The notes under the pieces are model-generated. The model had not been told where the DNA came from. It searched no databases and was given only the letters and a program-made list of their open reading frames with translations. Of a DNA stretch of 64,000 nt, positions 38,041-48,561 are shown piece after piece; positions within the stretch are counted from its first letter, which is position 1; each line of letters opens with the position of its first letter. The DNA is from Nostoc edaphicum CCNP1411 (GTDB taxonomy: Bacteria; Cyanobacteriota; Cyanobacteriia; Cyanobacteriales; Nostocaceae), in NCBI RefSeq assembly GCF_014023275.1, contig NZ_CP054698.1:310001-374000 (forward strand), given 5' to 3'. The translations under genes were made by a program, and so were the position numbers.

Positions 38041-38144
38041 TGGGCTTGGTTCTAGAAAACTGGTAGGGCTAGAAAACTATGAGTTTTAAAATGCGATATT
38101 TTTCTACACTTCAACTCAAAATTCATCACTCGATTGCTCAAAAC

Positions 38145-39347
38145 TTAGAAGATATCAGCCGGATCGGCTGCTCGTAACTTTTGCATAGCGATCGCTCCGG
38201 CTCCAAGACACATGACGAAAGTCAAAACTAGCACAGTTACCGCACGAGCTAGTTTCATCGTAGTCGGTAAAAACGTCACAGACTGGAAAAAGATGTAAAA
38301 TCCACTCGATAGCAAAAAACCTGGAAGAAAGCCCAAAAGCGCTAAAGTAAAAGCTTCTTGAGCGATAACTCCAATCAGATATCTATCGCTGTAACCCATT
38401 GCTTTTAATGTTGCATATTCTGGCAAATGATCGGAGACATCAGTATAGAGAATTTGATAAACAATAACTGCTCCGACTAAAAAACCAATTGCAACACCGA
38501 GGTTAAAAGTCGGGCCAATAGAGGAGCCTGTAGACCAATATGCACTTTCACGGGCAGTGAATTCAGCGAGGTTTAGTACTAATAAATCATCCGGTAGCTT
38601 GGCTCGTAAATCAGCCTGGATTTGCTCGATCGAAGCATTTGGTTCTACGTCAACAATACCCAGATCGATTTCGTTTGATCGGCGTTGGGGAAAGAGCCGT
38701 AAAAAGGTAGAATCGCTGACGATCAGATTGCCGTCAGCAGAAAAAGAAGAACCGAGCTTAAATAATCCAACTATTTGAATTTTATAATCGTTAGCTTGAA
38801 CAGAAAGCGGATTCTGTTTTTTCAGCAAACTAGGAACGTCCCCAAGTTGAGGAACCAATCCGGCTCTGTCAAACAACGCTCGATTCAATAACTTTAGTTT
38901 ATTCAATTGTCCATCGAGTTCTGGTAAGTCAAATGCTGGCTGATTCGGATCGATTCCGTAGACAAAAATTTGACGGCTAGCTCGATTTTCAGGATTTCGC
39001 CACGATGCTTGACTCACATATAGCGTCGCCAGGGATTTTACACCGTTAACACCTGCTATTTTATAGAGCTTATTTCTGGAAAAACTTTTGATAGATTGCA
39101 AGTTATCAGACAGTTTATTGACTAAAAATAAATCTCCTTTAAGGGTGGTATAAGGGGTAACTTGCGAATCAAAGAGTGCATCCCTAACTCCCAGTTGAAA
39201 AAACATCAGAAAATCAGCAAAAGCAATTCCTGCTATAGCAACTAACAAACGAGTCTTTTGACGGCTCATTTGCCGCCAAGCAAGTGGGGTTTTGCGGAAT
39301 AATTTACCGAATATAAATGTTTTGATAGTCAAGTCGCTTCGCTCCAA
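38145..39347 (-). CDS. devC: DevC-type ABC transporter permease
   Basis: 400 residues. MacB/FtsX-type permease: N-terminal TM helix after KTPLAWRQMSRQKTRLLVAI, a large extracytoplasmic domain, then three C-terminal TM helices (FNLGVAIGFLVGAVIVYQIL, EYATLKAMGYSDRYLIGVIA, VTVLVLTFVMCLGAGAIAMQ). The conserved ATLKAMGY coupling motif is clear. It forms the inner-membrane part with DevA and contacts DevB. Same orientation as, and 130 bases after, devB. Confidence 0.9.
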   Translation of the reverse strand: MERSDLTIKTFIFGKLFRKTPLAWRQMSRQKTRLLVAIAGIAFADFLMFFQLGVRDALFDSQVTPYTTLKGDLFLVNKLSDNLQSIKSFSRNKLYKIAGVNGVKSLATLYVSQASWRNPENRASRQIFVYGIDPNQPAFDLPELDGQLNKLKLLNRALFDRAGLVPQLGDVPSLLKKQNPLSVQANDYKIQIVGLFKLGSSFSADGNLIVSDSTFLRLFPQRRSNEIDLGIVDVEPNASIEQIQADLRAKLPDDLLVLNLAEFTARESAYWSTGSSIGPTFNLGVAIGFLVGAVIVYQILYTDVSDHLPEYATLKAMGYSDRYLIGVIAQEAFTLALLGFLPGFLLSSGFYIFFQSVTFLPTTMKLARAVTVLVLTFVMCLGAGAIAMQKLRAADPADIF

Positions 39348-39477
39348 TTAAAAATTATAAATTCAAAATTCAAAATTAAAGAGTAGAGAGTGGGGGCTTG
39401 AACCTGCCACGCGATTCAAAATTCAAGAAACAAATCTTAATTTTCCCTATTGCCTATTGCCTATTCCCAGTCCCCTC

Positions 39478-40674
39478 TTAATTGTTATTTGGCTGAATGG
39501 CAACCTGTACTTGCAAGTTAGTTAAGTTCGCAACTCGTTTGCTATCTTGGGGATCGAGTGCAATTCTCACTTCAATGACTTTGCGATCGAGATTTTCTCC
39601 AGGTTCGCCGCTAGTTACTTCTTGTTGAATCACCTGTAGTCCAATGAGCCGAACGGTTCCGCGCAACTCTGGGGAAAAAGACTCACTAGAAATTGTTACC
39701 TGTTGACCTTCACGAACTTTGCTAATATCAGTTTGATATATCTCTGCGATCGCTTGCATCGAGCTGGTTTGTCCGAGTTCGGCAATGCCTTTCTCACCAA
39801 CAACTTCTCCGGGTTTGGCCTTAATATCGAGAATGCGTCCTGCTATGGGGGCGCGAATATAAACTTCAGCGAGATCGGCTTCAGCCTTTTTGACTGCGGC
39901 GATCGCTTTGTTAACCTCGGCATCAGCTGCTTGCACGTCTACCGGACGTACCTCAGCAATCTCATCTAAGGTTGCCTTAGCTTGCTTGATCTGCTGCCGT
40001 AGAGTATCTACACTCTTATTTTGGTTAGCTCTCGCTTCGGTAAGCTGTGCTTGTGTTGTTTCCAGAGCAAGTTGTTTTCGATCTACTTCCACCGCAGAAA
40101 TCGCTCCGTTTTGGTAAAGCGAGGAATAGCGATTGTATTCACTATTGGCAGTTTTAACTTCGGCTTGCCAGCGAGAGATAGTGGCATCTCTAGTAGCTAT
40201 TTCGCCCTTTAACTCTTGTTCAAGGCGAGCGATTTCAGCTTTTTGGGCGGCAATCTCTCCAGATTTTGCGCCAGCTTGCACCTTGGCTAACTGTGCCTGG
40301 GATACTTTGACTTGTGCTTGTGCTTCCAGTAGAGCATTTTGCAGCCGATCGCGCGAATCCATAATGGCGATCGCTTGACCTGCTTTAACGCTACTTCCAC
40401 GCTGTACGAGGAGTTGGGCGACGCGATCGTTGCTTAACGTAGCAGGTACGGATACTTTGATGACTTCCGTTGCTGGTTCTATCCGTCCTAAAGCGGTAAT
40501 TTCCTCAATCTTTGGTCTGGTTTGCACAACTTCAACGGGTTTGCTGGTTGGTTTTAATTGAGAATTTGATTGAGAAATACCGTAGAAAGCGATAATTCCT
40601 GTAAGGGCAGTACCACCGACAACTACAGCCAGCGTCCATTGCTTTGAAGGTTTCGAGAGCAATTGTAAATTCAT
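39478..40674 (-). CDS. devB: DevB-type membrane fusion protein
   Basis: 398 residues, HlyD family. One N-terminal TM helix (WTLAVVVGGTALTGIIAFYG), then a lipoyl half (LGRIEPATEVIKVSVPAT), a long alpha-helical coiled coil (about 110-260) and the returning lipoyl/beta-barrel domain (IRAPIAGRILDIKAKPGEVV). It bridges the DevAC transporter to an outer-membrane channel of the TolC type. First gene of the dev set here and 128 bases downstream of hemF1 on the same strand. Confidence 0.9.
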   Translation of the reverse strand: MNLQLLSKPSKQWTLAVVVGGTALTGIIAFYGISQSNSQLKPTSKPVEVVQTRPKIEEITALGRIEPATEVIKVSVPATLSNDRVAQLLVQRGSSVKAGQAIAIMDSRDRLQNALLEAQAQVKVSQAQLAKVQAGAKSGEIAAQKAEIARLEQELKGEIATRDATISRWQAEVKTANSEYNRYSSLYQNGAISAVEVDRKQLALETTQAQLTEARANQNKSVDTLRQQIKQAKATLDEIAEVRPVDVQAADAEVNKAIAAVKKAEADLAEVYIRAPIAGRILDIKAKPGEVVGEKGIAELGQTSSMQAIAEIYQTDISKVREGQQVTISSESFSPELRGTVRLIGLQVIQQEVTSGEPGENLDRKVIEVRIALDPQDSKRVANLTNLQVQVAIQPNNN

Positions 40675-40802
40675 GTCAATCCTTCAAATTTCAGTGAAGA
40701 CTTTAGTAAAATTGTCCTTGGTCATTAGTCATTTGTCCTTTGTAAATACGAATGACTAATGACAAATGACAAATGACATGTCTTATGTTTTGACGGCAAA
40801 AG

Positions 40803-41840
40803 TTAAACCAGAAGCGATGTCAGGCTTGCCCAATCTTGAGGCTTTAAAAATACTTGGTATAACTCGGCTTCTGGGGTGTTGGGTTCGGGTTGATAGCCGT
40901 ACTCCCAACGCACTAATGGAGGTAAAGACATCAAAATTGACTCCGTGCGCCCGTTAGTTTGCAGTCCGAAAATTGTGCCGCGATCGTAAACTAAATTGAA
41001 TTCAACATATCGTCCGCGCCGATATAATTGAAAATTACGTTCGCGATCGCCATACTCCATTGACTGCCGCCGCTTGACAATTGGCGTGTAAGCAGGTAAA
41101 AAAGCTTTACCACAATCCTGCACGAATGCAAATAATTCTTCCCAATTGCGGGTTGCTGGTATGCCAACGCGATCGCTGGTAATTGCTGCTGCACCTTTGG
41201 GATCGGGGCCTCGATAAAGCTGACCTTGACCGTCTTGATAGTCAAAAAAGATCCCGCCAATGCCCCGCATTTCTTGACGATGTTTGAGATAAAAATACTC
41301 GTCGCACCAAGGTTTAAACACTGAATAATATTCGGGATCGTGCGCGTCACAAGCCTGCTTTAATGTGTAATGAAAATGGGCTGCATCTTCAGCAAACGGA
41401 TAGTAAGGCGTTAGATCGATGCCGCCGCCAAACCACCAAACCGGGCCAGCTTCAAAGTAGCGGTAGTTAAGATGAACAGTTGGCACGTAAGGATTGCGCG
41501 GATGCAATACCATTGAAGTTCCGGTGGCATAAAACTGATGTCCCTCCGCTTCAGGACGTTGTGCCAAGATTGAAGGCGGTAGGTGAGAACCCCAGACTTC
41601 AGAGAAGTTAACTCCACCTTGCTCGAATACTGCACCGTCGCGGATGACGCGCGATCGCCCTCCACCTCCTTCAGGTCGTTCCCATGCATCTTCCTGAAAC
41701 GTGCCTCCGCCATCTAGCTGTTGCAAACCCTGAGAGATTTCGTCTTGCAACTGTCGCATCAATTGACTGACTCTAGTCTTGGCATCAACTGGGGGTAGAG
41801 ATTTGGATAGAGTTGCTTGAGGAGTTAAAGTAGTTTTCAT
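40803..41840 (-). CDS. hemF: Coproporphyrinogen III oxidase, aerobic
   Basis: 345 residues. It decarboxylates two propionates of coproporphyrinogen III to vinyls using O2. All canonical elements are present: [20 protein letters not shown] (with both conserved His), [80 protein letters not shown] and [17 protein letters not shown]. This is the normal-looking copy; a diverged paralogue lies at 51656-52660. It is co-oriented with hemB upstream, separated by a repeat-rich 450-base gap. Confidence 0.95.
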   Translation of the reverse strand: MKTTLTPQATLSKSLPPVDAKTRVSQLMRQLQDEISQGLQQLDGGGTFQEDAWERPEGGGGRSRVIRDGAVFEQGGVNFSEVWGSHLPPSILAQRPEAEGHQFYATGTSMVLHPRNPYVPTVHLNYRYFEAGPVWWFGGGIDLTPYYPFAEDAAHFHYTLKQACDAHDPEYYSVFKPWCDEYFYLKHRQEMRGIGGIFFDYQDGQGQLYRGPDPKGAAAITSDRVGIPATRNWEELFAFVQDCGKAFLPAYTPIVKRRQSMEYGDRERNFQLYRRGRYVEFNLVYDRGTIFGLQTNGRTESILMSLPPLVRWEYGYQPEPNTPEAELYQVFLKPQDWASLTSLLV

Positions 41841-42080
41841 AAGATCAACCTATTTTTCCTATTTCCTAATAACGAACATTTTTGTTTAGCCTCCTAACTT
41901 TTTAGATTCCCCTAAATCCCCCTTAAAAAGGGGGACTTTAAGAGACTCTTTGCCCCCCTTTTTAAGGGGGGTTGGGGGGATCTAAGACTTTGAAAACACG
42001 CCCTAGCCCTTCTTAAAAAGGCTACCGTCTACACACAAGTCTTTTAGAGTTGTTGCGTAACGTAGGGAAGATTAATTTTT
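41841..42080. other. Repeat-rich gap between hemB and hemF
   Basis: Carries the common CCCCCTTAAAAAGGGGG/CCCCCCTTTTTAAGGGGGG palindrome (about 41912-41978) and GCTACCGTCTACACACAAGT (about 42029-42048), which matches an end of the inverted element at 11633-11786. No ORF outside the tandem repeat region. Confidence 0.5.
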
Positions 42081-42290
42081 GCAGGGCGATGCATCAAAGG
42101 TGCAGGGCGATGCATCAAAGGTGCAGGGCGATGCATCAAAGGTGCAGGGCGATGCATCAAAGGTGCAGGTCGATGCATCAAAGGTGCAGGGCGATGCATT
42201 AAAGATGCAGGTCGATGCATTAAAGGTGCAAGTCAATGCATTAAAGGTACAAGTCAATGCATTAAAGGTACAAGTCGATGCATTAAAGTT
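42081..42290. repeat. 21-bp tandem repeat, exactly 10 units, abutting the hemB stop
   Basis: Ten head-to-tail units of the type GCAGGGCGATGCATCAAAGGT. The first four are identical; later ones drift toward ACAAGTCAATGCATTAAAGGT. Each contains a GATGCATC or AATGCATT palindrome. The array ends at the base that begins the hemB stop codon (42290-42292). Uniform spacing with no unique spacers rules out a CRISPR. It lies in the 3' untranslated region of hemB. Confidence 0.9.
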
Positions 42291-43282
42291 TAATTACCAA
42301 GTTTCGCTAACCAACGAGCAGCATCTTTGGCGTGATAAGTCAAAATCAAGTCAGCGCCAGCCCGTTTAAAACCAGTCAACGTTTCCATTACTACCCGTTC
42401 TTCGTCAATCCAACCGTTGAGGGCAGCAGCTTTAACCATCGAGTATTCGCCAGAAACGTTGTAAGCAGCAACGGGTAAGTTGCTTGCTTCCTTAACGCGC
42501 CAGATAATATCCATGTAGGACAAGGCTGGCTTGACCATTAACATATCTGCACCTTCGGTAATGTCGAGTTCGATTTCTCTTAAGGCTTCACGACTGTTAC
42601 CGGAGTCCATTTGGTAGGTTCTGCGATCGCCAAATTGCGGTGTTGAGTCGGCGGCATCGCGGAAAGGCCCGTAATAAGCCGAGGCATACTTGGCGGCGTA
42701 AGATAATATTGGCGTATCTTGGTAGCCTGCTTCATCTAAACCCGAACGAATGGCTTGGACGAAACCATCCATCATTCCAGATGGCGCGATGATATCTGCA
42801 CCAGCTTTGACTTGTGAAACTGCCGTTTTTTTCAGCAATTCCAGCGTTGGGTCGTTGAGAACGCGCCCGGTTAAATCACCTACTTCTAAATAGCCGCAGT
42901 GACCGTGACTAGTGTATTCGCACAAGCAAGTATCGACGATTACAATTAAGTCGGGTACGGCTTCTTTAACGGCAGTAGTGGCTTTTTGAACGATCCCGCA
43001 ATCGTGCCAAGCGCCCGTTGCATCTGAATCCTTATCTTCAGGAATACCAAATAAAATAATGGCTGGAATGCCGAGGTCGTAAACTTCCTTTGCTTCTTCG
43101 ACGATTTTATCTACAGAAAGCTGGTAAACTCCAGGCATGGATTTGACTTCGTTCGCGATCGCCTCACCCGGTACGGCAAAAAGAGGGTAGATTAAATCGC
43201 TAGTTGTCAGGACGTTTTCGCGCACCATCCGCCGCAATTGGGGATGGCTTCTCAGCCGACGCGGGCGATGAATTGGAAACAT
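42290..43282 (-). CDS. hemB: Delta-aminolevulinic acid dehydratase (porphobilinogen synthase)
   Basis: 330 residues. Condenses two ALA to porphobilinogen. Metal-site cysteines are in [14 protein letters not shown] (Zn-type arrangement). The Schiff-base lysines lie in [15 protein letters not shown] and [12 protein letters not shown]. Also present are [18 protein letters not shown] and [11 protein letters not shown]. The start at 43282 ([11 protein letters not shown]) matches the family; an ATG 48 bases further upstream is not expected. Its stop directly borders the 21-bp tandem array. Confidence 0.95.
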   Translation of the reverse strand: MFPIHRPRRLRSHPQLRRMVRENVLTTSDLIYPLFAVPGEAIANEVKSMPGVYQLSVDKIVEEAKEVYDLGIPAIILFGIPEDKDSDATGAWHDCGIVQKATTAVKEAVPDLIVIVDTCLCEYTSHGHCGYLEVGDLTGRVLNDPTLELLKKTAVSQVKAGADIIAPSGMMDGFVQAIRSGLDEAGYQDTPILSYAAKYASAYYGPFRDAADSTPQFGDRRTYQMDSGNSREALREIELDITEGADMLMVKPALSYMDIIWRVKEASNLPVAAYNVSGEYSMVKAAALNGWIDEERVVMETLTGFKRAGADLILTYHAKDAARWLAKLGN

Positions 43283-43460
43283 AGTATTAAAATGATGAAA
43301 GCCTTTAATTAGCCAATAGACTTCTTGCAAAAGTGGGGAAAAGGGTAAGGGGTAAAGGGGAAAGCGGCTCAGAAAAAATCCTTTCCTTTCTCTTTAATCG
43401 TATTTTCCCCCTGCTCCCTGCTCCCTGCCCCCCTGCCTACTTAGTTGCAACTCCCTAACT

Positions 43461-44447
43461 CTAACTACGCTGGACTATCTGGAAAATTTCAGCCAAAATC
43501 TCTGTAGCTCCCTGTTGCCGCAATTTATGAGCTAATTGAATACCTAAATTTTCTGCCTCGCTAGCAGTGCCCGTAACAGAATCTTTGACTAGACGTTTGC
43601 CATCGACGCTGGCGACTAACCCTGTTAATGTCAGTGTATTTTCGTCTAGCTGCGTATCAACACCGATTGGTACTTGGCAACCACCTTCTAGTTCTCGCAA
43701 GAAAGCACGTTCGGCTAAAACGCGATCGCGGGTAGGGATGTGTTCGATTGCTTTGAGTAATGACAGCACTTGCAAATCGTCAGCGCGGCATTCAATCCCT
43801 AACGCTCCCTGTCCGACAGCATAAAGAGAGAGTTCGGTGGGCAAAATTTGATGAATGCGATCGCTCATTCCCAATCGCTGCAACCCTGCGGCTGCTAAAA
43901 TCAGCACATCGTACTCTCCATCATCCAACTTTGCCAAGCGCGTATTTAAGTTGCCGCGCACATCCTTAAAAGTAAAATGGGGGAAGTGATAACGCAATTG
44001 GGCAAGGCGGCGCAGCGAAGAAGTGCCGATAACTGTGCCTTCTGGCAGCGTATCGATTTGCTTATCTTTGTGCTTTTGATGCACAACTAAAGCATCTGCT
44101 GGGTTTTCCCGTTCTGTTACGGCTGCTAACGCTAACCCCTCTGGCAAGCAAGTTGGCAGATCCTTGAGAGAGTGAACCGCAAAGTCAATCTCCTGATTGA
44201 GCATTCCCAATTCAAGTTCTTTGGTAAATAATCCCTTATCGCCAATCTTGGCTAAGGCCACATCCAAGATGTTGTCGCCTTGGGTGGACATGGTGTGGAC
44301 TTCAAAGGAAATATCGGGAAAGCGTTGCTGGAGTTGTTCTCGAACCCAGTAAGTTTGCACGAGTGCGAGTTGGCTTTTACGAGAACCGATGCGGATGGTG
44401 CGAACGGGACTGGAAATGTTAGATGAAGCGGGTTGCACTGAAGTCAT
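43461..44447 (-). CDS. hemC: Porphobilinogen deaminase (hydroxymethylbilane synthase)
   Basis: 328 residues. Joins four porphobilinogens into hydroxymethylbilane. [58 protein letters not shown] and the dipyrromethane cofactor cysteine in [11 protein letters not shown]. It starts five bases after the hemE stop, so hemE-hemC are one transcript. No uroporphyrinogen III synthase (hemD) follows, although hemC and hemD are neighbours in many bacteria. Confidence 0.95.
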   Translation of the reverse strand: MTSVQPASSNISSPVRTIRIGSRKSQLALVQTYWVREQLQQRFPDISFEVHTMSTQGDNILDVALAKIGDKGLFTKELELGMLNQEIDFAVHSLKDLPTCLPEGLALAAVTERENPADALVVHQKHKDKQIDTLPEGTVIGTSSLRRLAQLRYHFPHFTFKDVRGNLNTRLAKLDDGEYDVLILAAAGLQRLGMSDRIHQILPTELSLYAVGQGALGIECRADDLQVLSLLKAIEHIPTRDRVLAERAFLRELEGGCQVPIGVDTQLDENTLTLTGLVASVDGKRLVKDSVTGTASEAENLGIQLAHKLRQQGATEILAEIFQIVQRS

Positions 44448-44452
44448 AGCTT

Positions 44453-45505
44453 TTAGTTGAGATTGTTTGACGCGTAGTTGAGCTGCTTGACTGTCTCGAA
44501 AAAGAAAGCAACATTCTCTTCTGGAGTGTTCGGTAAAATCCCGTGACCGAGATTGAGGATGTGCTTTTGATTCCCCGCTTTGCGGATTGTGTCCAAAATG
44601 CGATCGCGGATTAGCTCTTTAGTACCGAACAACACGCAGGGATCGATATTTCCTTGCACTCCAATATTTGCGCCGAGTCGCTGCCGCGCTACTGCCATAT
44701 CTACAGTCCAGTCTACGCTAATGATATCAACACCCGATTGCGCCATTAACTCTAGGATTCCAGCACTGTTGTTGATATACAAAATCAGGGGCGTGTCCGG
44801 GTGCGTTGCTTTCACCTGTTGCACGACTCGTTGCAGGTAAGGTAGAGAAAACGTTTGGAAATCTTCAGGGCTGAGTTGTCCTGCCCAAGAGTCAAACAGT
44901 TGCACGATTTGGGCACCGGCATCAATTTGGTAGCGGGCGTAAACTGCGATCGCATCTGCCAGTTTCCCTAAAAGTTGATGTAGCATCGCCGGTTGACAGA
45001 AAGCCATCCTTTTGATAATGGCGTAGTCTTTCGAGCTTTTACCTTCAATTGCATAGGCAGCTAGCGTCCAAGGAGCGCCAACAAAGCCCAAGACGGTAGC
45101 TTGACCGTTAACTTCTTGGCGTAGCGTCTTCAGAATTTGCTGCACGAAGGGTAAAGAAGCTTCGGGATCGAGGTCAGTCAGCGCTTCAATTTGGGCTGGC
45201 GTGCGGATTGGCTGCTCAAATATTGGCCCTTTACTTTCGATAATGTCAAAGGAGATACCCATACCAGGTAAAGGCGTGAGGATATCTGAGAACATGATCA
45301 CCCCATCGGGTTGGAATGCACGGAAAGGTTGCAGCGAGATTTCCACGGCTAAATCGGGGTTCTCGGAGCGATCGCGGAACGAAGGATACTTCTGACGCAA
45401 GTCTCGATAAACTTTCATGTAGCGACCTGCTTGGCGCATCACCCATACCGGAGGGCGATCAAGTACCTCACCTCGCGCCGCTTGCAGTAACGTATAATTC
45501 CCCAT
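44453..45505 (-). CDS. hemE: Uroporphyrinogen decarboxylase
   Basis: 350 residues. Decarboxylates the four acetate arms of uroporphyrinogen to methyls. N-terminal [49 protein letters not shown] and [16 protein letters not shown] are all family signatures. The start at 45505 has GGGAG upstream; the longer frame to 45610 reads only repeat DNA. A palindromic repeat (45545-45835) lies just upstream, between this gene and the Rieske gene, so hemE-hemC may be a separate unit. Confidence 0.95.
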   Translation of the reverse strand: MGNYTLLQAARGEVLDRPPVWVMRQAGRYMKVYRDLRQKYPSFRDRSENPDLAVEISLQPFRAFQPDGVIMFSDILTPLPGMGISFDIIESKGPIFEQPIRTPAQIEALTDLDPEASLPFVQQILKTLRQEVNGQATVLGFVGAPWTLAAYAIEGKSSKDYAIIKRMAFCQPAMLHQLLGKLADAIAVYARYQIDAGAQIVQLFDSWAGQLSPEDFQTFSLPYLQRVVQQVKATHPDTPLILYINNSAGILELMAQSGVDIISVDWTVDMAVARQRLGANIGVQGNIDPCVLFGTKELIRDRILDTIRKAGNQKHILNLGHGILPNTPEENVAFFFETVKQLNYASNNLN

Positions 45506-45544
45506 ATATTTCTCCCTGGATTTAATAATTGTCATTTCAAGAAT

Positions 45545-45835
45545 TTGGGATTTGCAACAATCCAATCTTGTGGAGTGGGCCGAAAAGCCACTGGTATCAA
45601 CTTCAGCCAAAAATAGCGAACTGATTGGGTGTTGTTCACCCGCCAGGGATTGTAAATCCCTGACTAATTGCTCAAGTCTACTGAAGTAGACTGAAAATTT
45701 TTGCGCTATGAAGTCCTCTTCAGAGGACTTTAGCTATGAGACAGGGATTTACAATCCCTGGCGGACGTGCTGGCGGACGTGCTTGCGGACGTGCGGTTTC
45801 GCGTTAAGTTGACACCAGTGGCATCTTGCCCGCCC
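45545..45835. repeat. Palindromic MITE-like repeat between hemE and Rieske gene
   Basis: Same internal order as the copies at 25120-25450 and 37680-38040: ACTGGTATCAACTT, GGGTGTTGTTCACCCGCC, AGGGATTGTAAATCCCTG, AAGTCTACTGAAGTAGACT, TCCTCTTCAGAGGACTT, GGATTTACAATCCCTGGCGG, CGCGTTAAGTTGACACCAGT. The GGACGTGC unit is repeated three times here. The outer GGGACTTCCAA ends are not recognisable. Confidence 0.75.
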
Positions 45836-45882
45836 TAGTTATGCGAACTCTAAATTTAGTTCTTCAATAAGATAGAAGCTGT

Positions 45883-46977
45883 TCATGAGCGATCGCCCAC
45901 TATGGCTGAAACAAACCATTCTGTTTTCTCAGGAGAAGGTGGCATTAAATTTCCGTTCGAGTCGTCTACTTGGTTCTGATAAGGTTTCATACCCCATCCC
46001 ATAGCCAAACATTTTTGCCGAAGTTTGCGATAAGCAAGAGATAAGTTATCGCAAGGAACGTGAACTTCGTCTGACAACTTATCGGGGACTGCCATCGGAT
46101 ATTCGGACTCAACCACTCCCTTATCTTCCATTACAACTTTGTAAGCTGCTCGTTGAAAGATGCCATCGGCCCAAGGGAAAGTTAGAAAACTGCGAAACTG
46201 AATTCGCTTGGTAATAGTGGTGCGATCGTCAACAGGAACGTGGACAGTAAAATTAACTAGCTTGCCACGACCGAAGTCAACCACTAACCGAGTGATATTA
46301 GGCATATAAAAGCCTAGAGTCACCTTCACATTGGCTTTCAATGGGCGAAACACAAAGGCGAAAAGGTCTTTTGCTTTGGTATAATCTCGGACATTAACTT
46401 TAGCGTGACCTTCCCACTCCCCTACATTCAGCTCGTAATCTTCCATTTTTTGCTCTAATGCAAACCCATTCCCGAAAGACTTGGAATGAATAATAGATAC
46501 GTGAGACATATCCATATCATTCTCTAGCGTGCGGGTGTAGTGAGCATTCAGTTCGTATTCAAAGAAAATTTTCTGTAGGCTTGGGTCTTCAAATTCTGGC
46601 AAGGGTGGGATTGGCGGACGTTCTTCTTCTGGTAAGTCTCCATAAAATAGCCAGATAAAACCGTATTTTTCCTGTATTGGATAGCTATCTACACGAGCAT
46701 TCTTGGGAATAGGAATTCCGGGTTGATTAGCAGGAATATTAATACATTTCCCATCTGCTTGAAACTTCCAGGCATGATAGGGGCAATGGATACAATCATC
46801 TTTTACCCAACCGAGAGATAAGGCAGCACCACGATGGGGACACCGATCTTGGAGAGCTATCAGTTGTCCTTTAGCGTTACGGTAAAAGACTAATTTCTGA
46901 TTTAATATCCGCACTTGCTTGGGATTTGTAGTAATTGCGGCGCTGAACTCACAAGCGTACCAGAAGTTTTTTAACAT
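45883..46977 (-). CDS. Rieske non-heme iron oxygenase, PaO-like
   Basis: 364 residues. Rieske [2Fe-2S] ligands Cys46-Pro-His48 and Cys65-x2-His68 (CPHRGAALSLGW and HCPYHAW). Mononuclear iron site N153-D156-H159-H164 (ENDMDMSHVSIIH). The C-terminal half resembles pheophorbide a oxygenase/vanillate demethylase-type oxygenases. It lies 40 bases after hemA and before hemE in a tetrapyrrole cluster, so oxidation of a porphyrin or chlorin is the obvious guess. The substrate is not known. A small remnant of a second copy of its 3' end is found at 48562-48606. Confidence 0.85.
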   Translation of the reverse strand: MLKNFWYACEFSAAITTNPKQVRILNQKLVFYRNAKGQLIALQDRCPHRGAALSLGWVKDDCIHCPYHAWKFQADGKCINIPANQPGIPIPKNARVDSYPIQEKYGFIWLFYGDLPEEERPPIPPLPEFEDPSLQKIFFEYELNAHYTRTLENDMDMSHVSIIHSKSFGNGFALEQKMEDYELNVGEWEGHAKVNVRDYTKAKDLFAFVFRPLKANVKVTLGFYMPNITRLVVDFGRGKLVNFTVHVPVDDRTTITKRIQFRSFLTFPWADGIFQRAAYKVVMEDKGVVESEYPMAVPDKLSDEVHVPCDNLSLAYRKLRQKCLAMGWGMKPYQNQVDDSNGNLMPPSPEKTEWFVSAIVGDRS

Positions 46978-47017
46978 GCTTACTTCCTGTTATTGCTATT
47001 AAGAATCATGGATTTTC

Positions 47018-48472
47018 TTAAGTTACGCTTTGAGCAATAACTTCTTCAACTTTTGCATGGACTTCAATACTTTCAAGTCTCATTTGAGCAACTTGGAAAT
47101 GTTCCCGGTTCAGTTGAGCAAGATTGATGTTTTTTGCTGCTATCTCTACGGTACTTATTGATAAGGAGGATGTTTCGGCAACAAAATTAGATCGCACCTC
47201 TCCTGTCTCTAGATTAAACAACTCTTGCAGAACTTGGAGGACAAGGCGTTGAGCTTCTACATCTCGCTGCGTCCGCAGTTGCACCATCGGTTCGTGGAGA
47301 ATTTTGTTGATAATCCTTTGAGTTAAGGCTTCAACGGCTTCTTGATGTTTTTTAGCAAAATCAGACCCCATACGGGACAAAGCTTTTTCTAACTCTTGTT
47401 CGCGAATTTTTTCGAGTTTGTCCCGTAAACAGCTAATAATGGAAACGGTTTCTCGCGATCGCAACCAAGTCTGAAATGCCTCTAAATCCTCTTGGATTAA
47501 TACTTGCGCCTCTATTGCCATTTGCCGACGACTTTCTTGATTCTGGGCAACGACGGTTTTTAAATCATCAACATTAAACACTTGCACGTGAGGTAACTCA
47601 TTAACGTCCGCATCAACGTTACGAGGCACTGAAATATCAAACAGCATCAAAGGCTGTTCGGGTTGCAATGCAGCTTTGAGTTTGGCTTTATCGAGTAAGG
47701 GTTCAACTGAAGCAGTGCTGGTAAAGACCAAATCCGCAGCTGCCACTAATGACATCAACTCAGCGAGGGGATAATATTGCACTCCAGCATCACTAAATTG
47801 ATTCGCCAATTCCTCAGCTCGTTCAATGGAACGATTGACAATTGAAATTTGGGTTGCGCCTTTAGAGATTAGATGTTGCACCAGTCGCCGAGCCATGTTG
47901 CCAGCGCCGACAATTGTCACTCGGCAAGCCGATAACTTCTCTACTTTGATTTGGGCTAATTCTACTGCCGCAGAGCTAACCGAAACCGCACCCGTACCGA
48001 TTGAGGTTTGGGTTCTAACCCGCTTTGCAGTGGTAACGGCTTGCTTGAACAACTGATTGAGGATGCGTTCGCCCTGATTGTATTGCTGAACCAGTTGGAA
48101 GGTGTGTTTGACTTGAGCTAGAATTTGTCCTTCTCCCAACACCAAGCTATCCAAACCGGAAGCAACTTGCATCAAATGCTTAACAGCATCTTGCTGTAGC
48201 AGAGTAAACAAGTATTGATGCAAGTCTGCAAAAGGCAGTTTACTGTACTCGCAAAGAAACTCCGTCACCTCTTGAGCTGCCCGATCTATCTTGTTTACAA
48301 TTACGTAAATTTCTAAACGATTGCAAGTGCTAAGAATGGCAGCTTCTTCAATGTGAGAGTATTTACACAGCTGGGCGATCGCGTTTTCAATTCGTTCTTC
48401 TGGAATACTCAGTTTTTCCCGAATTTCAACCGGAGCTGTTTTGTGACTAAGACCTACAAGTGCGATATTCAT
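47018..48472 (-). CDS. hemA: Glutamyl-tRNA reductase
   Basis: 484 residues. Reduces Glu-tRNA to glutamate-1-semialdehyde with NADPH, the committed step. It has [20 protein letters not shown], the catalytic Cys in [45 protein letters not shown] and [11 protein letters not shown]. It is about 55 residues longer than typical cyanobacterial HemA; the extra C-terminus ([20 protein letters not shown] and beyond) is of unknown use. It starts the hemA-Rieske pair (40-base gap). HemA is usually a feedback control point, so an extra copy would raise flux. Confidence 0.93.
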   Translation of the reverse strand: MNIALVGLSHKTAPVEIREKLSIPEERIENAIAQLCKYSHIEEAAILSTCNRLEIYVIVNKIDRAAQEVTEFLCEYSKLPFADLHQYLFTLLQQDAVKHLMQVASGLDSLVLGEGQILAQVKHTFQLVQQYNQGERILNQLFKQAVTTAKRVRTQTSIGTGAVSVSSAAVELAQIKVEKLSACRVTIVGAGNMARRLVQHLISKGATQISIVNRSIERAEELANQFSDAGVQYYPLAELMSLVAAADLVFTSTASVEPLLDKAKLKAALQPEQPLMLFDISVPRNVDADVNELPHVQVFNVDDLKTVVAQNQESRRQMAIEAQVLIQEDLEAFQTWLRSRETVSIISCLRDKLEKIREQELEKALSRMGSDFAKKHQEAVEALTQRIINKILHEPMVQLRTQRDVEAQRLVLQVLQELFNLETGEVRSNFVAETSSLSISTVEIAAKNINLAQLNREHFQVAQMRLESIEVHAKVEEVIAQSVT

Positions 48473-48561
48473 GTTTCCTCTTTTGAAGTTTGTCTTCTTC
48501 TAGAGCCTCGGTCAAGTAATATGGATTGACATTTTTCTTTTCCCAGAGTGACAGAAGCTGT

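Noticed and set aside
42081..42290. Possible CRISPR array
   Set aside because: Units are contiguous 21-mers with no unique spacers and no cas genes in the window.
42072..42369. Open frames on both strands across the hemB-hemF gap
   Set aside because: They only translate the 21-bp tandem repeat (multiple of three, no stops) and have no ribosome-binding site.
45505..45610. N-terminal extension of HemE
   Set aside because: Coded by repeat DNA; the ATG at 45505 has a ribosome-binding site and matches HemE starts.
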